DNA from: Lycium barbarum
Taxonomy: Eukaryota > Streptophyta > Magnoliopsida > Solanales > Solanaceae
Reading direction: 5' to 3'
Assembly: GCF_019175385.1 (NCBI RefSeq)
Contig: NC_083348.1
Coordinates: forward strand, 50,676,950-50,740,949
Length of the DNA: 64,000 bases
Made by a program: the position numbers and the translations under genes. The notes below the pieces were generated by a model. The model saw nothing but the letters and a program-made list of their open reading frames with translations, was not told the DNA's origin and made no database searches. This document shows positions 51,237-64,000 of the stretch, piece after piece; the first letter of the stretch is position 1, and the number at the start of each line of letters is the position of its first letter.

Positions 51237-52633
51237 TTTAAGGGGCTCCTTATATACCAACAGTCTCCGAGTATCCTTGTCTACGATAATTACCTGCCGC
51301 CCTTCACTTTCTTCTTAAAGCCGAGTTCCATTATCGTATAGTCTAGCCTGTCTATCTTCTTGCTACTTACACTCTCGTACTTAACTAGAATACGTATAAG
51401 GATATCCAATTCCGATGCCCCCTTTTTCGTCTTTGCATACTTCTGTCTTTTGTGACTAACGGTGTCTTGGACTCACTAGTCCATGGAGACGTCGAGATTC
51501 ACTATGTCCGTTTTTGAAGCCTTCGATTATTCTTTACTCCTCATCTTTCTTTCCAACTCTGTGCATATCATATCGAAAACTTCTTATCCTAAGTTTTTCT
51601 TTCATTTTGCGCGTATATCATCATTCTTGTCAATATTCCCAAATGTTTTCCTCCTCCTTCGACTAACCTATTAGTATACTTTTCCTACTTTCATCTTTAA
51701 CCTTCCTTGGGTTTCTTCCTTCTCGAGCAATTTTCCTTTCTTGTTGTTTGTGGCATCGGCTCTGAAGTTCGTGAAATATTACTTTAAACGTGCAATTCCG
51801 TCCTATTCTTACGTCATCCTTTCAGCAAAAATCCCCTTCATGTACGAGACATCCACATAAATTTTACCATACATTTATCCCGTTATATACCTCTTACAGG
51901 CTGAAAATCTATTAACATCGTCGCAAGGCCTAAGAATTCTTTGTCTTGCTTCACATCCCTTGTCATAGTCACTATTCCTTTAGCCCCACTTACTGAAATT
52001 GGTTCTCGAACCTCACACATTCCTCTTTTGTTCTATATTACCACACTTTATTCTTTTCACGTGCCTATCTTTGAGTTTTTACCCATATAATCTCGTACTT
52101 TGCCGATAGTTTCTCTCGGGGGCTTCACTCACTGAGGTTTCTTACCTTTCACTTTTCCCGACCCTTTGATCTCCTTGCCTCCCATTAACTCACTCCCTTT
52201 CTTTTCCGAGTGTCATTGTATTAGAACTTTCCAATCTTAACCCGTAGTGAAAATAACATCAGCCTACCTTATAATACTTGTACCATATCTTTTCTTGTTA
52301 CTTGAACTTCGGTACCCTTGCTCGATTGAGGCCCTCCATACCGCAGCATCGGTCGCTGGGACACACATCACATGCCTACCAATACATTCACATGTGGGAT
52401 ATACACATTCATATATATATATAATTACTACTAACTCGCCCACAAAATACTTCCAAACGCTATTCAAGCCTATCCTAATTTCAAAGCTTGGAGGCACTTT
52501 CTGTCTCTTCACCGGCCTAGTCCGCCTCGTCCTACGCGACCTCTTATGGTCTCCAACCATCCCGTATACTCTAGTTTCCCTTAGGCTACTCTAGCTCCTC
52601 ATTTGCCTCTTATGTCTCAATCTATAAAATTTC

Positions 52634-52699
52634 TTCCCAGGGGTCACCCATCCTAAAATTTCTCCTACCTTAGCATGACCTTTATTACAATCGCGTCTA
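52634..52699 (-). pseudogene. Damaged 5S rRNA-like sequence
   Basis: Keeps box C (AGGATGGGTGACC) and the start (GACGCGATT), but the middle is replaced by AATAAAGGTCATG, a copy of the sequence found just upstream (52701-52720), as from template switching. Collinear with 46536-46641. Confidence 0.7.
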
Positions 52700-52865
52700 C
52701 TTCCTCGCATGACCTTTATTACATGATCTGGAGCAAGTCGAAGTCTTACAGATTCCGAGACATTCTTGTAACACGTCCTTCCCTTTACAATTACTATTTT
52801 ACCCTTTTCAATCCTCAATATTCACCCTTCACTTTCGTATATAACTACCTTTCGTCGCCGTTACT

Positions 52866-53979
52866 ACATACAATCAAACCTACACCAATGCTCGCATACT
52901 CAAATACTAATCCAAAGTCATTTAAACAAATTTCAAGAACATTTCAAACAATTCGCACAACCTTCAAAACAATCCAACCAAAACTCCATTCCACCCGAAA
53001 CCTTCCAAACGCAACAAGAACAACAACAACACATTTCCTTCTTTCAAATTCATGACCTTCACCAACAATTCACATGCTAGCAACATTATTTTCCATAAAT
53101 ACAAGAAGTGGTTATAAAATCGCATTAGCTTCTAAAACAACTCTCCAACACTTACAACTTCAACTAGAATTATTAAACTTTCATTTTCATCATAGATTCC
53201 ATTACAACAACAACCAAAATACTAAGTAAAATTGACTCATTCTCTTCTACACCACACAACACCTACACGGCCACACACTACATATACACGGCCACATCAT
53301 AGCATCCATATTTTCATGAATTTCATCCATTTCTACATACTACAACATACACAAATCATCCATAACATATAAAAAGAAGATTAAGCCTTACCTTTTCACC
53401 ACACCTTTTCACTTGGCTAGGGTTATGAATTTGCAACAAGGAGTGATTTAATTGCTCCAACAACTATCTCATGTTAAAGAGGACCTTCCAATTAGTAGGA
53501 ATGCTAGAAGAAAATAATTTTTGATTAAGATTTTCAAGGGTTCAATTTTTGCTTGGCTTGGCCGAATGGCCTTCTCTTTTTTCTTTGTCTCCAAGTTTCT
53601 TGAAATTTCTATGGATGAAGATGAAAATATGGCTAATTAGTCTTCTAATATACACATGTTTAATTCATCCATGTGGGCCAAGGCCCACCCCAACTTGGAA
53701 CGGCCACATGGCCCCTTTCTATTTCAAGACTATTATTTTTTTTTGTTTAGTAATTCATGAAAATTATTTTCCTAATTCCAAATTTGCCCTTATCCTTCCT
53801 CAATATTACCATGAACCACCTTGTAATTTTTCCTTTTTACCCTTATCCATTCTTAATAGTTCCACATCAATAATTTTCATAAACAACTTGTGTATTAAAC
53901 AAGGTCAAAATATAGCCTTGCCCTTAACTTCTCGCAATTATCTTGAAACATCTGAATGTACAAAATACGAGATATAACA
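52866..53979 (-). mobile_element. Complex M outer LTR, first 1.1 kb
   Basis: Minus LTR from TGTTATATCTCGTA (53979), with donor AAAAG|GTAAG at 53392/53391, cut at about 52866 where the 5S module starts. It is inserted in Gag fragment F. Its promoter-side third resembles solo LTR J without the 630-bp insertion. Confidence 0.82.
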
Positions 53980-54488
53980 CTGGCTGCACTGCGGTATCGG
54001 GGGTCTCCTCTGACTATAATCTTCCCTGAATTGGGAATCTGAGGCCTTCGAACTCTGACCCTATCCTGAACGAAAGGAGCGATCAAATCTCCTGCCTGCA
54101 AATCGAGGAGGTGCACTAGTCACCACCTGACCTGAGTACCTAGAATGTGTCTGCCTTGGTCCCCCTCTGTAATCACTGTCTGCTCCCATGGATCTGGCCC
54201 TTTTACCTTGCCTTCTATCAATACCACGATCACTTCTTTGTGGTTGTTGTTGTCCCTCTTGATTCTGAGCATGGGCTTGTATTCGGGAAATATCCATTCT
54301 GTCTTGCAACGAAGCCGTCAAGCAGTCCTTAAATAAATGTGGCCCCAAACCACTCACAAATCTATGTACCCGATCTCCCATGTCCGCCACCATAGACGGG
54401 ACATATCTAGCCAATGAATTAAATTGTAGGCCATATTCCCGGGCACTCATGCTTCTTTGCTTTAAATTTAGGAATCTATCCGCTCTAG
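53980..54488 (-). pseudogene. gag: Gag fragment F
   Basis: Minus reading RADRFLNLKQRSMSAREYGL, FNSLARYVPSMVADMGDRVH, GLGPHL, MDISRIQAHAQ, then a basic S/G/R-rich stretch and a TAG at 54063-54061, ending in PIPQCSQ just before the expected zinc knuckle. Capped on both sides by insertions (L at 54489; M at 53979). It is collinear with T1 gag residues of about 205-350. The upstream extension of this frame into LTR L is not Gag. Confidence 0.88.
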
Positions 54489-56683
54489 TGTTACGTCCGA
54501 CATTTTTGCTTATTTGAAAAATGCAAGATAAATTGGCTTGTAATGAATAAGGCCACATTTGGACCTTGCTTGATATGAATGGGTAGGTTATGAGTACGTT
54601 GGTGTGAAATTACGAAAGGAGGCCAAGGGCAAAAATCGGAATTTTGGAAACTTGTCCCATGAATTACAATAAATAGCCAAATTGGGCTCAACAAAAAAAT
54701 AATAAAATGAGGCCCAAATGGGAAGGCCCAACCGGCCAAGCAAGGGTCCAAGCCCTTGGATTAATTAATTTCCATGTGGAATTATATAATCATATTTATC
54801 CTAAGAAGGTTCAAGAGAAACCAAGAACAAAACACAAGCAAAAGAGAGAGAGAGAGAGAGTTTCGGGTGGAAGAGGAAAGAAAAGAAAAAGAAAGAAAAA
54901 ACTCTTTGGAGCCAAATCCTTGATTCAAAAATCCAATTCTTGTGACATTATTACCAAGTGCAAGACCCTCTACAAGATGGCGTAAGTATTTTGGCAAGAA
55001 AGTGATTTTGTAGCAAGTGAAAAACTTGAAGAAAAGGTGAGAAACAATTCATTTTCTTATGTTATTAAGTTTGGTTTATGTTGTAATATGTAGAATTGAG
55101 TAGAGTGTATGGAAATATGGAAGTTTGTAAAGTGGGTATGTTGTTTGAATGTTGGCCGTGTGTATGCATGAATTGCATGTCCATAATGACCTGAATTTTT
55201 GTTGAAATCTAGTGTAGTTATGGTAGAAATTGTATTAGAAATGAAAGTGGAATGAATTAGTGAAAGTTGGAGAATATAGTATGTGGCCGTGTGGTGTGTG
55301 TGGATGATGGAGTGTGAATTTAATCTTGTTAGTATGTTAAGTGTGTTATGGTGAAATGAATGGAAAGATAATAATCTTTATTGTCATGGAAAAATGGTTA
55401 TTAAGTTGTTGTAGGAAAGCATGCAAGTTTGTTATGGTTTATGTAAAGATGGAAATGAAAGTATCAAGAGGCAAATTATGATTAATGTTGATGAATTTGG
55501 AAGATGGAAATGTAATATGAACTTGTAAGTTGAAGGTTAGGAGAATTGGATAAATTGTGGCTTTGATGGAAAGTTTGTATGTTTGTATATCTTATGTATA
55601 TCTTGTGAGAATGGTATGGTATGCCTCCGCATCATGTTATAATGACCTTGATGGGTGATGAATATCAAAATAATAAGTTTGGTTTGGAAATGTAAGGTTG
55701 AAACGAAAGATGTTTCGTTATGCCGGAAAGATGGCTAGTGATGTCATATTGTGTGTTGTAACGCATGTTGTTGTTATTGATGTGATTTCTGGGTTGTTGT
55801 GTTAATGAATTGAGCCGAGCTAAGTCTCGGGGTCGTCATATATACAGAGGAAATGCTACCGAAATTTCGGTAGGCAAGTATGTGTTAAGTTGGACTATTG
55901 AAAAAGTTTGAAACTAACAATTGGTAAACTTGACCATTTCTAGATTTTGGACGAAATTGGAGTGGAAGCCAAGCGAGCGTAAGGCGCAATCGAGGTATGT
56001 AAAGCCTTCCCCTTTATTCTTAGGCATGTTCTGGATGTAACAGGCTCGGCCGCGAACCTTAAGTACGACTCCGTTTCTCGGAATTCGAGATGGAAATCCG
56101 TTCCAATTCCTTCAGTACAATTGAAACCATTTCCTTATAAAATGCCTTCAAAGTGAACATTTGCACGAAACCTTCCCAAACGGAGTCGGAACACTTCCAA
56201 ATGATTATGGATGACCTCATAAGGTCTATTATCAGTAATTTACATATGTCGCCTCGAGTTGGTCCGAGGCGGGCCCACAAGGCCCGATGCCTTCTGTATA
56301 ACTTTAATTACTTAGGTTCTGTCCGATTTTCTCAGAAAAATATCTGGACTATTATTTTGATTATGAAATGACTATTTTTATGCAAATCTTACAAAATAAT
56401 TTCTGGACATCTGAGAACTTGATCCTGATAATAATCTGTCGTGCCTTCCCAAGTAGGACATAGGCGCGTATTATGCATACTATCCGGATACTTTGACTTG
56501 ACTCGCCGTTTGGCACCCTTCAGTTTGATTGAGTCTGTATGTTGAGTCTGTATGTATGTGGTTTCTCATTAATCTGTTCGTGGCTGTCTCAATGCATTCC
56601 TTCACTGCGTCCCGAGCCAGGTTCTGTTATCGTGCATATTCCTCTGCATTGTTCACCGCGTCCCTCAGTGTGCGGGCCGGGAT
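54489..56683 (+). mobile_element. LTR fragment L
   Basis: Begins TGTTACGTCCGACATT inside Gag F. A GA-rich leader (54840-54900), donor AAAAG|GTGAG at 55036/55037, GAAATGCTACCGAAATTTCGG near 55850. It is cut at 56683 by element G, before the hairpin region. Confidence 0.85.
54844..54860 (+). repeat. (GA)n tract
   Basis: Short GA run in the leader of LTR L; several other LTRs have GA-rich stretches at the same place. Confidence 0.8.
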
Positions 56684-59593
56684 TGTCACGACCCAGCCCC
56701 GTGGGCCGCGACTGGCACCCTACTTGGGTACCCAGACCAAATTACGTATTCATTGCCAAATCCAAACTAATTTCAGAATTTCATAAAAATCATATCAAAC
56801 ATAACTTATCGAAATATGTCTTAAGCGGTCGCACAAATCAAATACAAACTGAGCGGCGGAATAGACATCGCCGGTCAAAAGTGCAAACATAAGCATAAGG
56901 GCCATTTGGGGCCATCATAACAAGCAGACCGCTTTAAGACCAGAAAACGAAATCAAACCAACATATAAAGGACCCTTACCCCACATATATGACTACAGGC
57001 CTCTACGAACTCAAAACAAAGACATATGGCGAGACAGGGCCTCGCCGTACCCAAATAGTCAAATGTACAGAATATATACAAAGCAAAAGGAGTCTGTACC
57101 AAAAGTGGACTCCGGATCAAAGAGGAGTACTCCGGAACGGCAAAGAGTGAAGCCTACTGTGGAGGATCACCAATGTCTGTACCTGCGGGCATAAAACGCA
57201 GCCCCCGAAGAAAGGGGGTCAGTACGAAATAGGTACTGAGTATATAAAGCACGGAGTACAGAGATATGGAACAAAACCGAAAGCAAACCGAATGACAAAG
57301 TGGGGTACAAATCGGTATGTCAAAATCCGTATCAAAATCATATATGTATACATAATGCAAAAGAAATCATGCAAACGCTTAGGAACGTGGTCGCCACTCC
57401 GACGCTGGCGCCACACACAGCATAACACCAGAAGGTTTCAAATCTCCGTACATCCCCGAACACAAACATAATCATAGGTGAGCGTATCGCATCACGAACC
57501 ATATCACAGCATAACTCCAAACGGAACCCGGCCCTATGGCGAAGCCTCGGGAACCGTAACACAGCATACGACCGAATTATCATAAAGCGCACGAATCAAA
57601 ACCGGCCCGGGAACCGGCGAACGAAGTCATAATAAGGCACGAGCGGAGTCGTGAGCAAACAAATGCAAATCATACTTCAAAATAGTCTTTCAAAGCAGAG
57701 TAATCGCATAAGTCATTTCATAATACAAAAGAATCGAATACTTAGTCGATATGAGGTTTCATTTCACAAGACATTTCCAAAATAGTACGCATAGCTCAAA
57801 ACGTAACCTAGCGCATCGTAATATTCAAAACATATCCCGTAGGAGGAAGTTCCAAAATCGAAAGTAGCATGTCAAACTTTATTTACAAAGATAGCCCAAT
57901 AAGACAAATAGGGCGTTCCGGGGTAGCGGGCCCACCTCGAGTCAAATTGAGGTGGCGAACATATTTATCGAACGTTTATAGGCCAAAGGTCATACATAAT
58001 CATTTCTAAGTTACCCGACCACATTTCGATAGGTTTCGGACGAGTGGTGGCATTCTAGCCAAAATAGAGCCCGTAGGCTTCAATTGAATTGAATGAATAG
58101 TAACTTTTCTGTGGATCGGGTTTCGAGGAGCAGAAATGCTCCGGAAGTTCTCATATTCGCCTATCATACTAAGATATGCCAAACGAAGGAGTGGGAAGCT
58201 TTACATACCTTACAGACGCCGTATGCTCTCCCAAAAGTCAAGTCCCGTTTCGTCTGAAATCTGCAAATGGTCAAAGTTACCAATTGAGATTCTTAGGCTT
58301 AAAAATGCCTTTAACTTCATTTTTGCCTACCGAAATTTCGGCAGCATTTCCCCTATAAATCTAACATCCCCGAGACTTAGCTCGGCTCAAAATACATCAA
58401 TACAACAGCCCACACATCATCAAACAACACAAGTAATAATCAAACCACTCTAGCTTCAAAGTTCTACTTTGTTACCTAAGTTGGCAACTTTCATTCAAAC
58501 TTCCAAAATTCCAACTCTATATCTACATAATTGTATTCATTTCCTCATTCAAACTTATACAATCACATCCCAAATACAATCCAAGCCATACACGAAATTG
58601 CCCCAAAATCCATTACTTTCCATAATTCTTCAAAACATCAAAAATTCACGACGAACATTCTAACTTGCGTCGTTTCATTCCGAATTCATTAATATCAACT
58701 ATAGCTCATATCTAAAGTATTTAGCACCCTAAATATACAATGATATACACAATTATACCAAAGGTATACACTTTCCGATAATGTCCGAAATCATTTTCCA
58801 ACGCCAATTTAATTCATCAATCAATCATTTACGACATAAAGATCACAACAACACATTATACAAACTAAACAAGATCAATCCACACCACTTTCTTCTTCCT
58901 AGGCTCACGGCCAACATACAATATACACACACACCCATGGCTTTCTATATACATCAAAGTTACGGGATTCTCGTCTATTCTCAATCCTTGACATATTCAT
59001 ATCAATTCTATAACATAAAAGTGTAAGAATTCTCACCTTTTCTTGAAACCCCGACTTGTCGCAAACGTAGTTCTTGTGCCAAACTAATTATACCCCGTTG
59101 AAGAGGGTCTTGAGTACTCCACAACTATGTAGAAATTAAGATTTTTGGACCTCAAACAAAGCTTGGAAAATTTTCTTTTTCTCTATTTTCTCCTTCGGCC
59201 GAGAGCTCTATTTGCTTGGTGTTCTTCAATTTTATTTCTGTTCTTGAAAATTCTAAGTGTGAAGTGATATATATCCAATTGTGTAAGTCATGTGCTCAAC
59301 ACATGACATTAAAAAAAATGGGTTGGGCTTTGGCCTTTGGCTGGCCACCCCACTCTTTTGGGCCTCAATTTTTGCTTTAACTTTCTTGGCCCAATTCACT
59401 AAACGTCCCGTTTTGTAATTCCCGAAACTAATCTCCGAAATTCCAAATTTACCCTCGGCCTTCCCCGATGTCTTAACATTAATGATTCCATAACCAACAT
59501 AGTCACATTCACTAAAATCAAATTATTTCCTTATAACACACAAATCGTAATTATTTCTCGATTTCCAATTATACGAAAACACGGGACATAACA
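56684..59593 (-). mobile_element. G 3' LTR
   Basis: 2910 bp on the minus strand, TGTTATGTCCCGTG (59593) to GGGTCGTGACA (56684). Donor AAAAG|GTGAG at 59037/59036, GCTGCCGAAATTTCGGTAG near 58327-58345, hairpin pair at 57202-57238. Confidence 0.92.
57202..57238 (-). other. Conserved hairpin pair in G LTR
   Basis: On the minus strand CAGTAC/GTACTG (57238-57220), then CCCCC/GGGGG (57218-57202). Confidence 0.6.
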
Positions 59594-59707
59594 TTCTCCC
59601 CCCCTTAAGAACATTCGTCCCCGAATGTTAAATTAGTCTTATAAGGTCTTATGATCAAGGCAGGAGTGTCCCTTTTTAATAATGACATACATAATTCATT
59701 TTATCAA
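59594..59707 (-). other. G 3' UTR with pre-PPT hairpin and PPT
   Basis: Minus strand: stem-loop AACATTCG-GGGA-CGAATGTT (59629-59610), then CTTAAGGGGGGGAGAA up to the LTR. The 3' UTR is shorter than that of T1. Confidence 0.85.
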
Positions 59708-61345
59708 TCAACACAACAAACTGAAAAAAAAAATTAGATTACCTGTGGACGTCAGGAACAAGTGAGGGTATCTCCTTTTCATCTCGTCCTCCGCCTCCCA
59801 AGTCATCTCCTCCCGATTATTGTTGCGCCACAGGACTTTGACGGAGGGCACTTCTTTAGTGCGTAGTCTCCGCACCTGTCGATCCAGAATAGATACATGC
59901 TGCTCGTCATAAGATAACTGCTCCGTCACCTGAATTTCATCAACTGGGAATATCCTGGAAGGATCACCAATACATTTCCGCAACATAGACACATGAAACA
60001 CCAGGTGTACGGCCTCCAAGTCGGATGGTAAGTCTAGCTCATAGGCGACCTCGCCTATCTTTCGAACGATCTGATACGGCCCAATGTACCGGGGGCTCAA
60101 CTTACCCTTTCTACCGAATCTCATGACACCCTTCATGGGCGACACCTTCAGGAATACCCAGTCGCCAATCTGGAACTCTAACGGTCGACGTCGTCTATCT
60201 GCATAAGCTTTCTGTCGACTCTGAGAAGCCAATAACCGTTCTCGAATAAGCTTTACTTTATCTACGGCTTCCTGGATCACATCTGGTCCAATCAGCTTAG
60301 TCTCGCCCACGTCAAACCAACCAATAGGAGATCTGCATGTCCTGCCATACAGGGCTTCATACGGTGCCATCTGAATGCTGGAATGATAACTATTATTATA
60401 GGCAAACTCAATAAGCGGCAAATGATCATCCCAGCTGCCCCTGAAATCAATAACGCAGGCCCGCAACATATCTTCGAGCGTCTGAATAGTGCGCTCGGCC
60501 TGCCCGTCGGACTGAGGGTGAAAAGCTGTACTAAGGCTCACCTGAGTCCCTAATCCCTCCTGAAATGACCTCCAGAAATTAGCTGTAAACTGGGCACCTC
60601 GGTCAGTAATAATAGATATAGGGACTCCGTGAAGTCTGACTATCTCTCTGATATACAATCTGGCATAGTCCTCAGCCGAATAAGTAGTCCGAACCGGAAG
60701 GAAATGGGCTGATTTCGTCAGCCTGTCAACGATAACCCAGATAGAGTCGTACCTGCGTGGAGTGCGCGGTAACCCAACAACGAAATCCATATTAATCGTC
60801 TCCCATTTCCAGGCTGGAATTTCCATCTCCTGTAATAATCCACCGGGCTTTTGATGCTCGATCTTAACTTGCTGGCAGTTCGGGCACTGACTAACAAACT
60901 CAGCAATATCTTTCTTCATGCCGTCCCACCAATACAAACACCTGAGATCCCGATACATTTTAGTGGAACCAGGATGAACAGAATACCGTGCATTATGGGC
61001 CTCGCCCATAATCTGCCGCCGTAAGCCCGCAACGTCCGGTACACAGAATCTGCCATCGTACAATAATACTCCTTCAGGCGAGATTTCAAATTGAGTCTTT
61101 GCTTTATTAAGGGCCACATCTCTGTACTGAATCAAAAGAGGATCCTCAAACTGGCGCTGCTTTACCTCCTGAATAATAGATGACTCAGCAACTGGACGAA
61201 CAGAAATCCCAGAATCTCCAGAATCTGCCAAACGAACTCCGAGGCTGGCCAGCTGATGAATATCACGAACCAAATCTCTCTTATCAGATGGAACATCAGC
61301 CAGACTGCCCACGGACTTGCGGCTAAGCGCATCAGCTACTACATT
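59708..61345 (-). pseudogene. pol: G integrase with chromodomain-like tail
   Basis: Open from MGSLADVPSDK (61312) to a stop at 59708. Zinc-binding part (EAHNARYSVHPG, CPNCQQVK about 60875), catalytic core with NMDF (about 60790), ITDRG (about 60605) and AERTIQTLE (about 60490), then WVFLKVSPMKGVMRF, RYIGPYQIV and tail ILDRQVRRLR, VLWRN, EEMTWEAED, YPHLF near 59730-59900. All three catalytic acids are present. It is out of frame with upstream pol because of a one-base loss near 61346-61351. Confidence 0.92.
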
Positions 61346-62010
61346 GGTTTCCCCGGATGGTACAGAATATCAACGTCGTAGTCCTTTAGTAGCTCAAGCC
61401 ATCTCCACTGCCGCAAATTTAGCTCCTTCTGCTTAAAAATATACTGGAGACTCTTATGGTCCGTATAGATATCAACATGGACCCCATATAAATAATGCCG
61501 CCAAATCTTCAAAGCATGAATCACCGCGGCCAACTCAAGATCATGAGTGGGATAGTTCTTCTCGTGCGGTCTGAGCTGCCGGGAAGCATAGGCTATGACT
61601 CGACCGTGCTGCATCAATACACATCCTATCCCAATACCAGAGGCGTCACAATAGACAACATACCCGTCAGATCCCTCTGGAAGAGCCAGAACTGGTGATG
61701 TAATCAATCTCTCCTTCAGCATCTGAAAGCTGCGCTCGCAGGCATCTGTCCACTGGAATTTTGCAACTTTCTGGGTAAGCCTCGTCAGTGGTGCTACAAT
61801 AGAAGAAAAATCCTCCACAAACCTGCGATAATACCCAGCCAATCCCAGAAAACTGCGCACCTCTGTTGGTGTAGTAGGCCTGGGCCAATTCTGCACAGCC
61901 TCAATCTTCTGCGTATCGACCCGAATACCGTCTGCGCCGATAATATGGCCCAAGAATGCCACAGAAGTCAACCAGAACTCACATTTAGAGAATTTAGCAT
62001 ATAGCTTCTG
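61346..62010 (-). pseudogene. pol: G RT connection and RNase H
   Basis: [38 protein letters not shown] (about 61650-61623), [26 protein letters not shown], then DILYHPGK, where one base is missing and the frame ends. The RNase H acids D, E, D are present. Confidence 0.9.
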
Positions 62011-63264
62011 CTAACGGAGAATGCCAAGTATCGTCCTCAAGTGATCTGAATGCTCCTCGGCTGATCGCGAGTAAATCAGGATGTCATCGATAAACACAAT
62101 AATAAACATATCCAGAAAAGGCCGAAATACCCGGTTCATCAGGTCCATAAATACAGCTGGAGCATTAGTCATCCCAAAAGACATAACTCTGAACTCATAA
62201 TGCCCGTACCGGGTCCTGAAAGCAGTCTTCGGGATATCTGACTCCCGTACTCGCACCTGATGATAACCTGAGCGCAAATCTATCTTTGAAAAGTATTTAG
62301 CGCCCTGCAGCTGATCAAACAAATCATCAATCCGAGGGAGGGGATATTTATTCTTTATAGTCACCTTATTAAGCTGCCGGTAATCGATACACATCCGCAA
62401 TGACCCATCTTTCTTTCTGACAAACAATACCGGCGCTCTCCAGGGTGATGTGCTGGGTCTGATAAAGCCCTTATCCAACAAATCTTTCAGCTGCTCTTTC
62501 AACTCCTTCAGCTCAGCTGGTGCCATCCTGTACGGAGGAATAGATATAGGCTGCGTATCCGGCATCAGCTCTATAGTGAAATCAATCTCCCGCTCAGGCG
62601 GAAGGCCAGGAAGCTCGTCAGGAAATACATCTGGAAACTCACTAACGACCGGAACAGACTGAAGGGTAGGTACCTCCGCGGCAGTATCGTGCACACGAAC
62701 CAAATGATAGATATACCCCTTCTGGATCATCTTCTTAGCCTTGAGGTATGAAATAAACTTACCCCTCGGCGATGCTGTAGATCTGAACCACTTTATGACT
62801 GGTTCCCCTGGAAACTGAAAACGGACTACCTTTTTCTGGCAGTCGACATTAGCATAACAGGAAGACAACCAGTCCATGCCCATAATGACGTCAAACTCAA
62901 GCATATCTAACTCTATCAGATCAACCTTAGTGCTACGATCATAGATGGTCACAGAACAATCCCTATAGATCTGTCTCGCTACAATAAAATCCCCAACTGG
63001 CGTAGCTACCTCAAATGGCTCTATAGGCTCAGACACTATCCCAATCTTACTAGCAATGAGCGGGGAAATATATGATAAAGTAGAGCCAGGGTCAATCAAT
63101 GCATATACAGATCTGGAGAAAACCAGTAATGTACCTGTGACGACGTTTGGCGAAGCCTCCTGATCCTGGCGGCTATCCAAAGCATATATGTGGTTCGAGG
63201 GACCGCTAGAACCTGAAGCGCCACCGCGGCCTCGACCGCGTCCTGCCGGTGCTGGCATACCTCA
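62011..63264 (-). pseudogene. pol: G protease and reverse transcriptase
   Basis: [11 protein letters not shown] (about 63105-63072), [13 protein letters not shown], then all RT blocks from [15 protein letters not shown] to the intact catalytic box FIDDILIYS (about 62095-62070). Bounded by in-frame stops TGA (63264-63262) on the Gag side and TAG (62013-62011) after ILGILR. Gag and pol share one frame here, as in T1 and T2, so the TGA is decay and not a normal gag terminator, though programmed readthrough cannot be excluded from sequence alone. Confidence 0.9.
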
Positions 63265-64000
63265 CCCTCCAGGGCGTGCAATAGATGGAACAGATGAAGA
63301 ACCGGCGGCTGACCCTGTCTGCTGAGCAGCACTACCAGAACCGCTAGCCAAAGGACAGTCTCTCATAAAGTGGCCCTGACCACCACACGAAAAACAAGCT
63401 CCAGTCGCTCGGTAACACTTCCCGGGATGAGACTTCCCGCAATGAGGACAACGGGGCCTGGGTGGTCTGGCCTGGCTGGGGCCCCTGGATACCTGCGAAC
63501 CTGCCACTCTGGAGCTCTGACCGGCCCCAGACGGTCCCGTACTATCGAATCTCCGGCTGCCTGACTGAGTACTCCGGCCGGAGGGAGGAAAAGGTCTATC
63601 TGACTGCTGCTGCTGAGGCTGTCCAATTCGAGAATCTCCAGAATAACCTGCGGACCTAGCCCTCTTGGGCGGCCTCCTATCTCGATCTCTGCCAGAAGGA
63701 TCAGACCTGCGACGGTCCTCCATACCCATCGCATAGGCCTGAAGTCGGGCAATGTCCATGTCTGCCTGCAATGACACTGCCATACAGCTATCAACCAAAT
63801 ACCGGTCCAATCCCATAACATATCTGTGCATCCGATCGGACATATCTGCTACCACGGCTGGTGCATATCGGGCCAGAGAATCAAACTCAAGGTTATACTC
63901 GCGAACACTCCAACCCCTCTGCTGCAGACGTAAGAATCGATCAGCCCGTGCCCGCCGTCACTCTGGGGGCAAAAAGTGGCGGGTGAATTCTGTCACAAAC
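63265..64000 (-). pseudogene. gag: G gag, C-terminal part
   Basis: Reads FVTEFTRHFLPPE, a TGA (63960-63958) where T1 and T2 have Val in MPPEVRRA, then RFLRLQQRGWSVREYNLEFD, DMSDRMHRYVMGL, an S/G/R-rich stretch, and two knuckles CPHCGKSHPGKC and CFSCGGQGHFMRDC (about 63400-63355). The N-terminal half is outside the window. Confidence 0.9.

Larger units (their letters stand above)
50545..52865 (-). mobile_element. Complex M, right interior
   Basis: Minus-strand interior ending in the stem-loop (50561-50580, one arm mutated) and purine tract AAAGGGGGGGAGGA before the LTR at 50544. At its other end it holds a second copy of the 5S-bearing module (52616-52865), joined directly to LTR sequence, so the proximal LTR half and primer site are lost. 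One pol relic is seen (50800-50900). The rest, about 1.7 kb, shows no recognisable coding. Confidence 0.75.
56684..64000 (-). mobile_element. G: Tekay/Del chromovirus, running off the right edge
   Basis: Minus-strand element inserted in LTR L. The 3' LTR, PPT, integrase, RNase H, RT, protease and the C-terminal half of Gag are in the window; the Gag start, primer site and 5' LTR lie beyond. Its protein is clearly diverged from T1/T2 Gag but collinear. Three in-frame stops and one one-base loss are visible. Confidence 0.93.

Noticed and set aside
52264..52560. 98-codon minus-strand frame in complex M
   Set aside because: No recognisable domain, no copy elsewhere in the window, and it lies in a decayed interior.

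Overview
The window is plant nuclear DNA made almost wholly of LTR retrotransposons nested in one another. I see no intact host gene, no tRNA gene and no bacterial-type feature. The coding relics are Ty3/gypsy chromovirus Gag-Pol proteins: a CCHC Gag, a protease, RT-RNase H, and an integrase ending in a chromodomain-like VLWRN..EEMTWE..YPHLF tail. With LTRs of 2.3-3.3 kb and a tRNA-iMet primer site, this fits the Tekay/Del clade. The host is a flowering plant; a Solanaceae-type genome is only a guess from general likeness.

Left part (1-28600): three related elements have LTRs, PBS and PPT-type ends but a roughly 4-kb interior with no gag or pol. They are large retrotransposon derivatives, here called LARD1, LARD2 and LARD3. 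LARD1 (forward, 1-12774, 5' end outside) carries two solo LTRs with target-site duplications (149-3213 GATAT; 7389-9976 GAAAT). LARD3 (minus, 12775-14472) is the host of LARD2 (forward, from 14473). The 3' LTR of LARD2 is split by T2, a minus-strand autonomous-type element with an internal deletion (22300-28279, duplication CAAAT), and is cut again at 28601.

Middle (28601-46523): LTR fragment H, cut by minus LTR fragment I, cut by the near-complete element T1 (30823-43699). T1 is split by solo LTR J (38336-41672, duplication GAATG), which itself holds a 630-bp TG...CA insertion (38720-39349, duplication ATGAC). LTR fragment K cuts the T1 3' LTR. Read outward, this is up to seven insertion layers.

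Right (46524-64000): a minus-strand complex M shows interior, LTR, interior, LTR, with one LTR having a PBS on one side and a PPT on the other, and two copies of a 5S-rRNA-like module. M sits in a minus-strand Gag fragment F, which is also cut by forward LTR L, which is cut by minus element G running off the right edge with most of its gag-pol present but broken.

Across these LTRs I see four shared signals: a 5' splice-site match 550-850 bp into every LTR that covers the position, with an acceptor just before the Gag ATG; a pair of adjacent hairpins whose second stem shows compensatory change; a stem-loop just before the PPT; and a PBS-proximal leader shared by the autonomous and the coding-free elements. 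Together they suggest that the coding-free elements are moved in trans by T/G-type relatives and that spliced and unspliced RNAs may be used differently. This is inference from one window.
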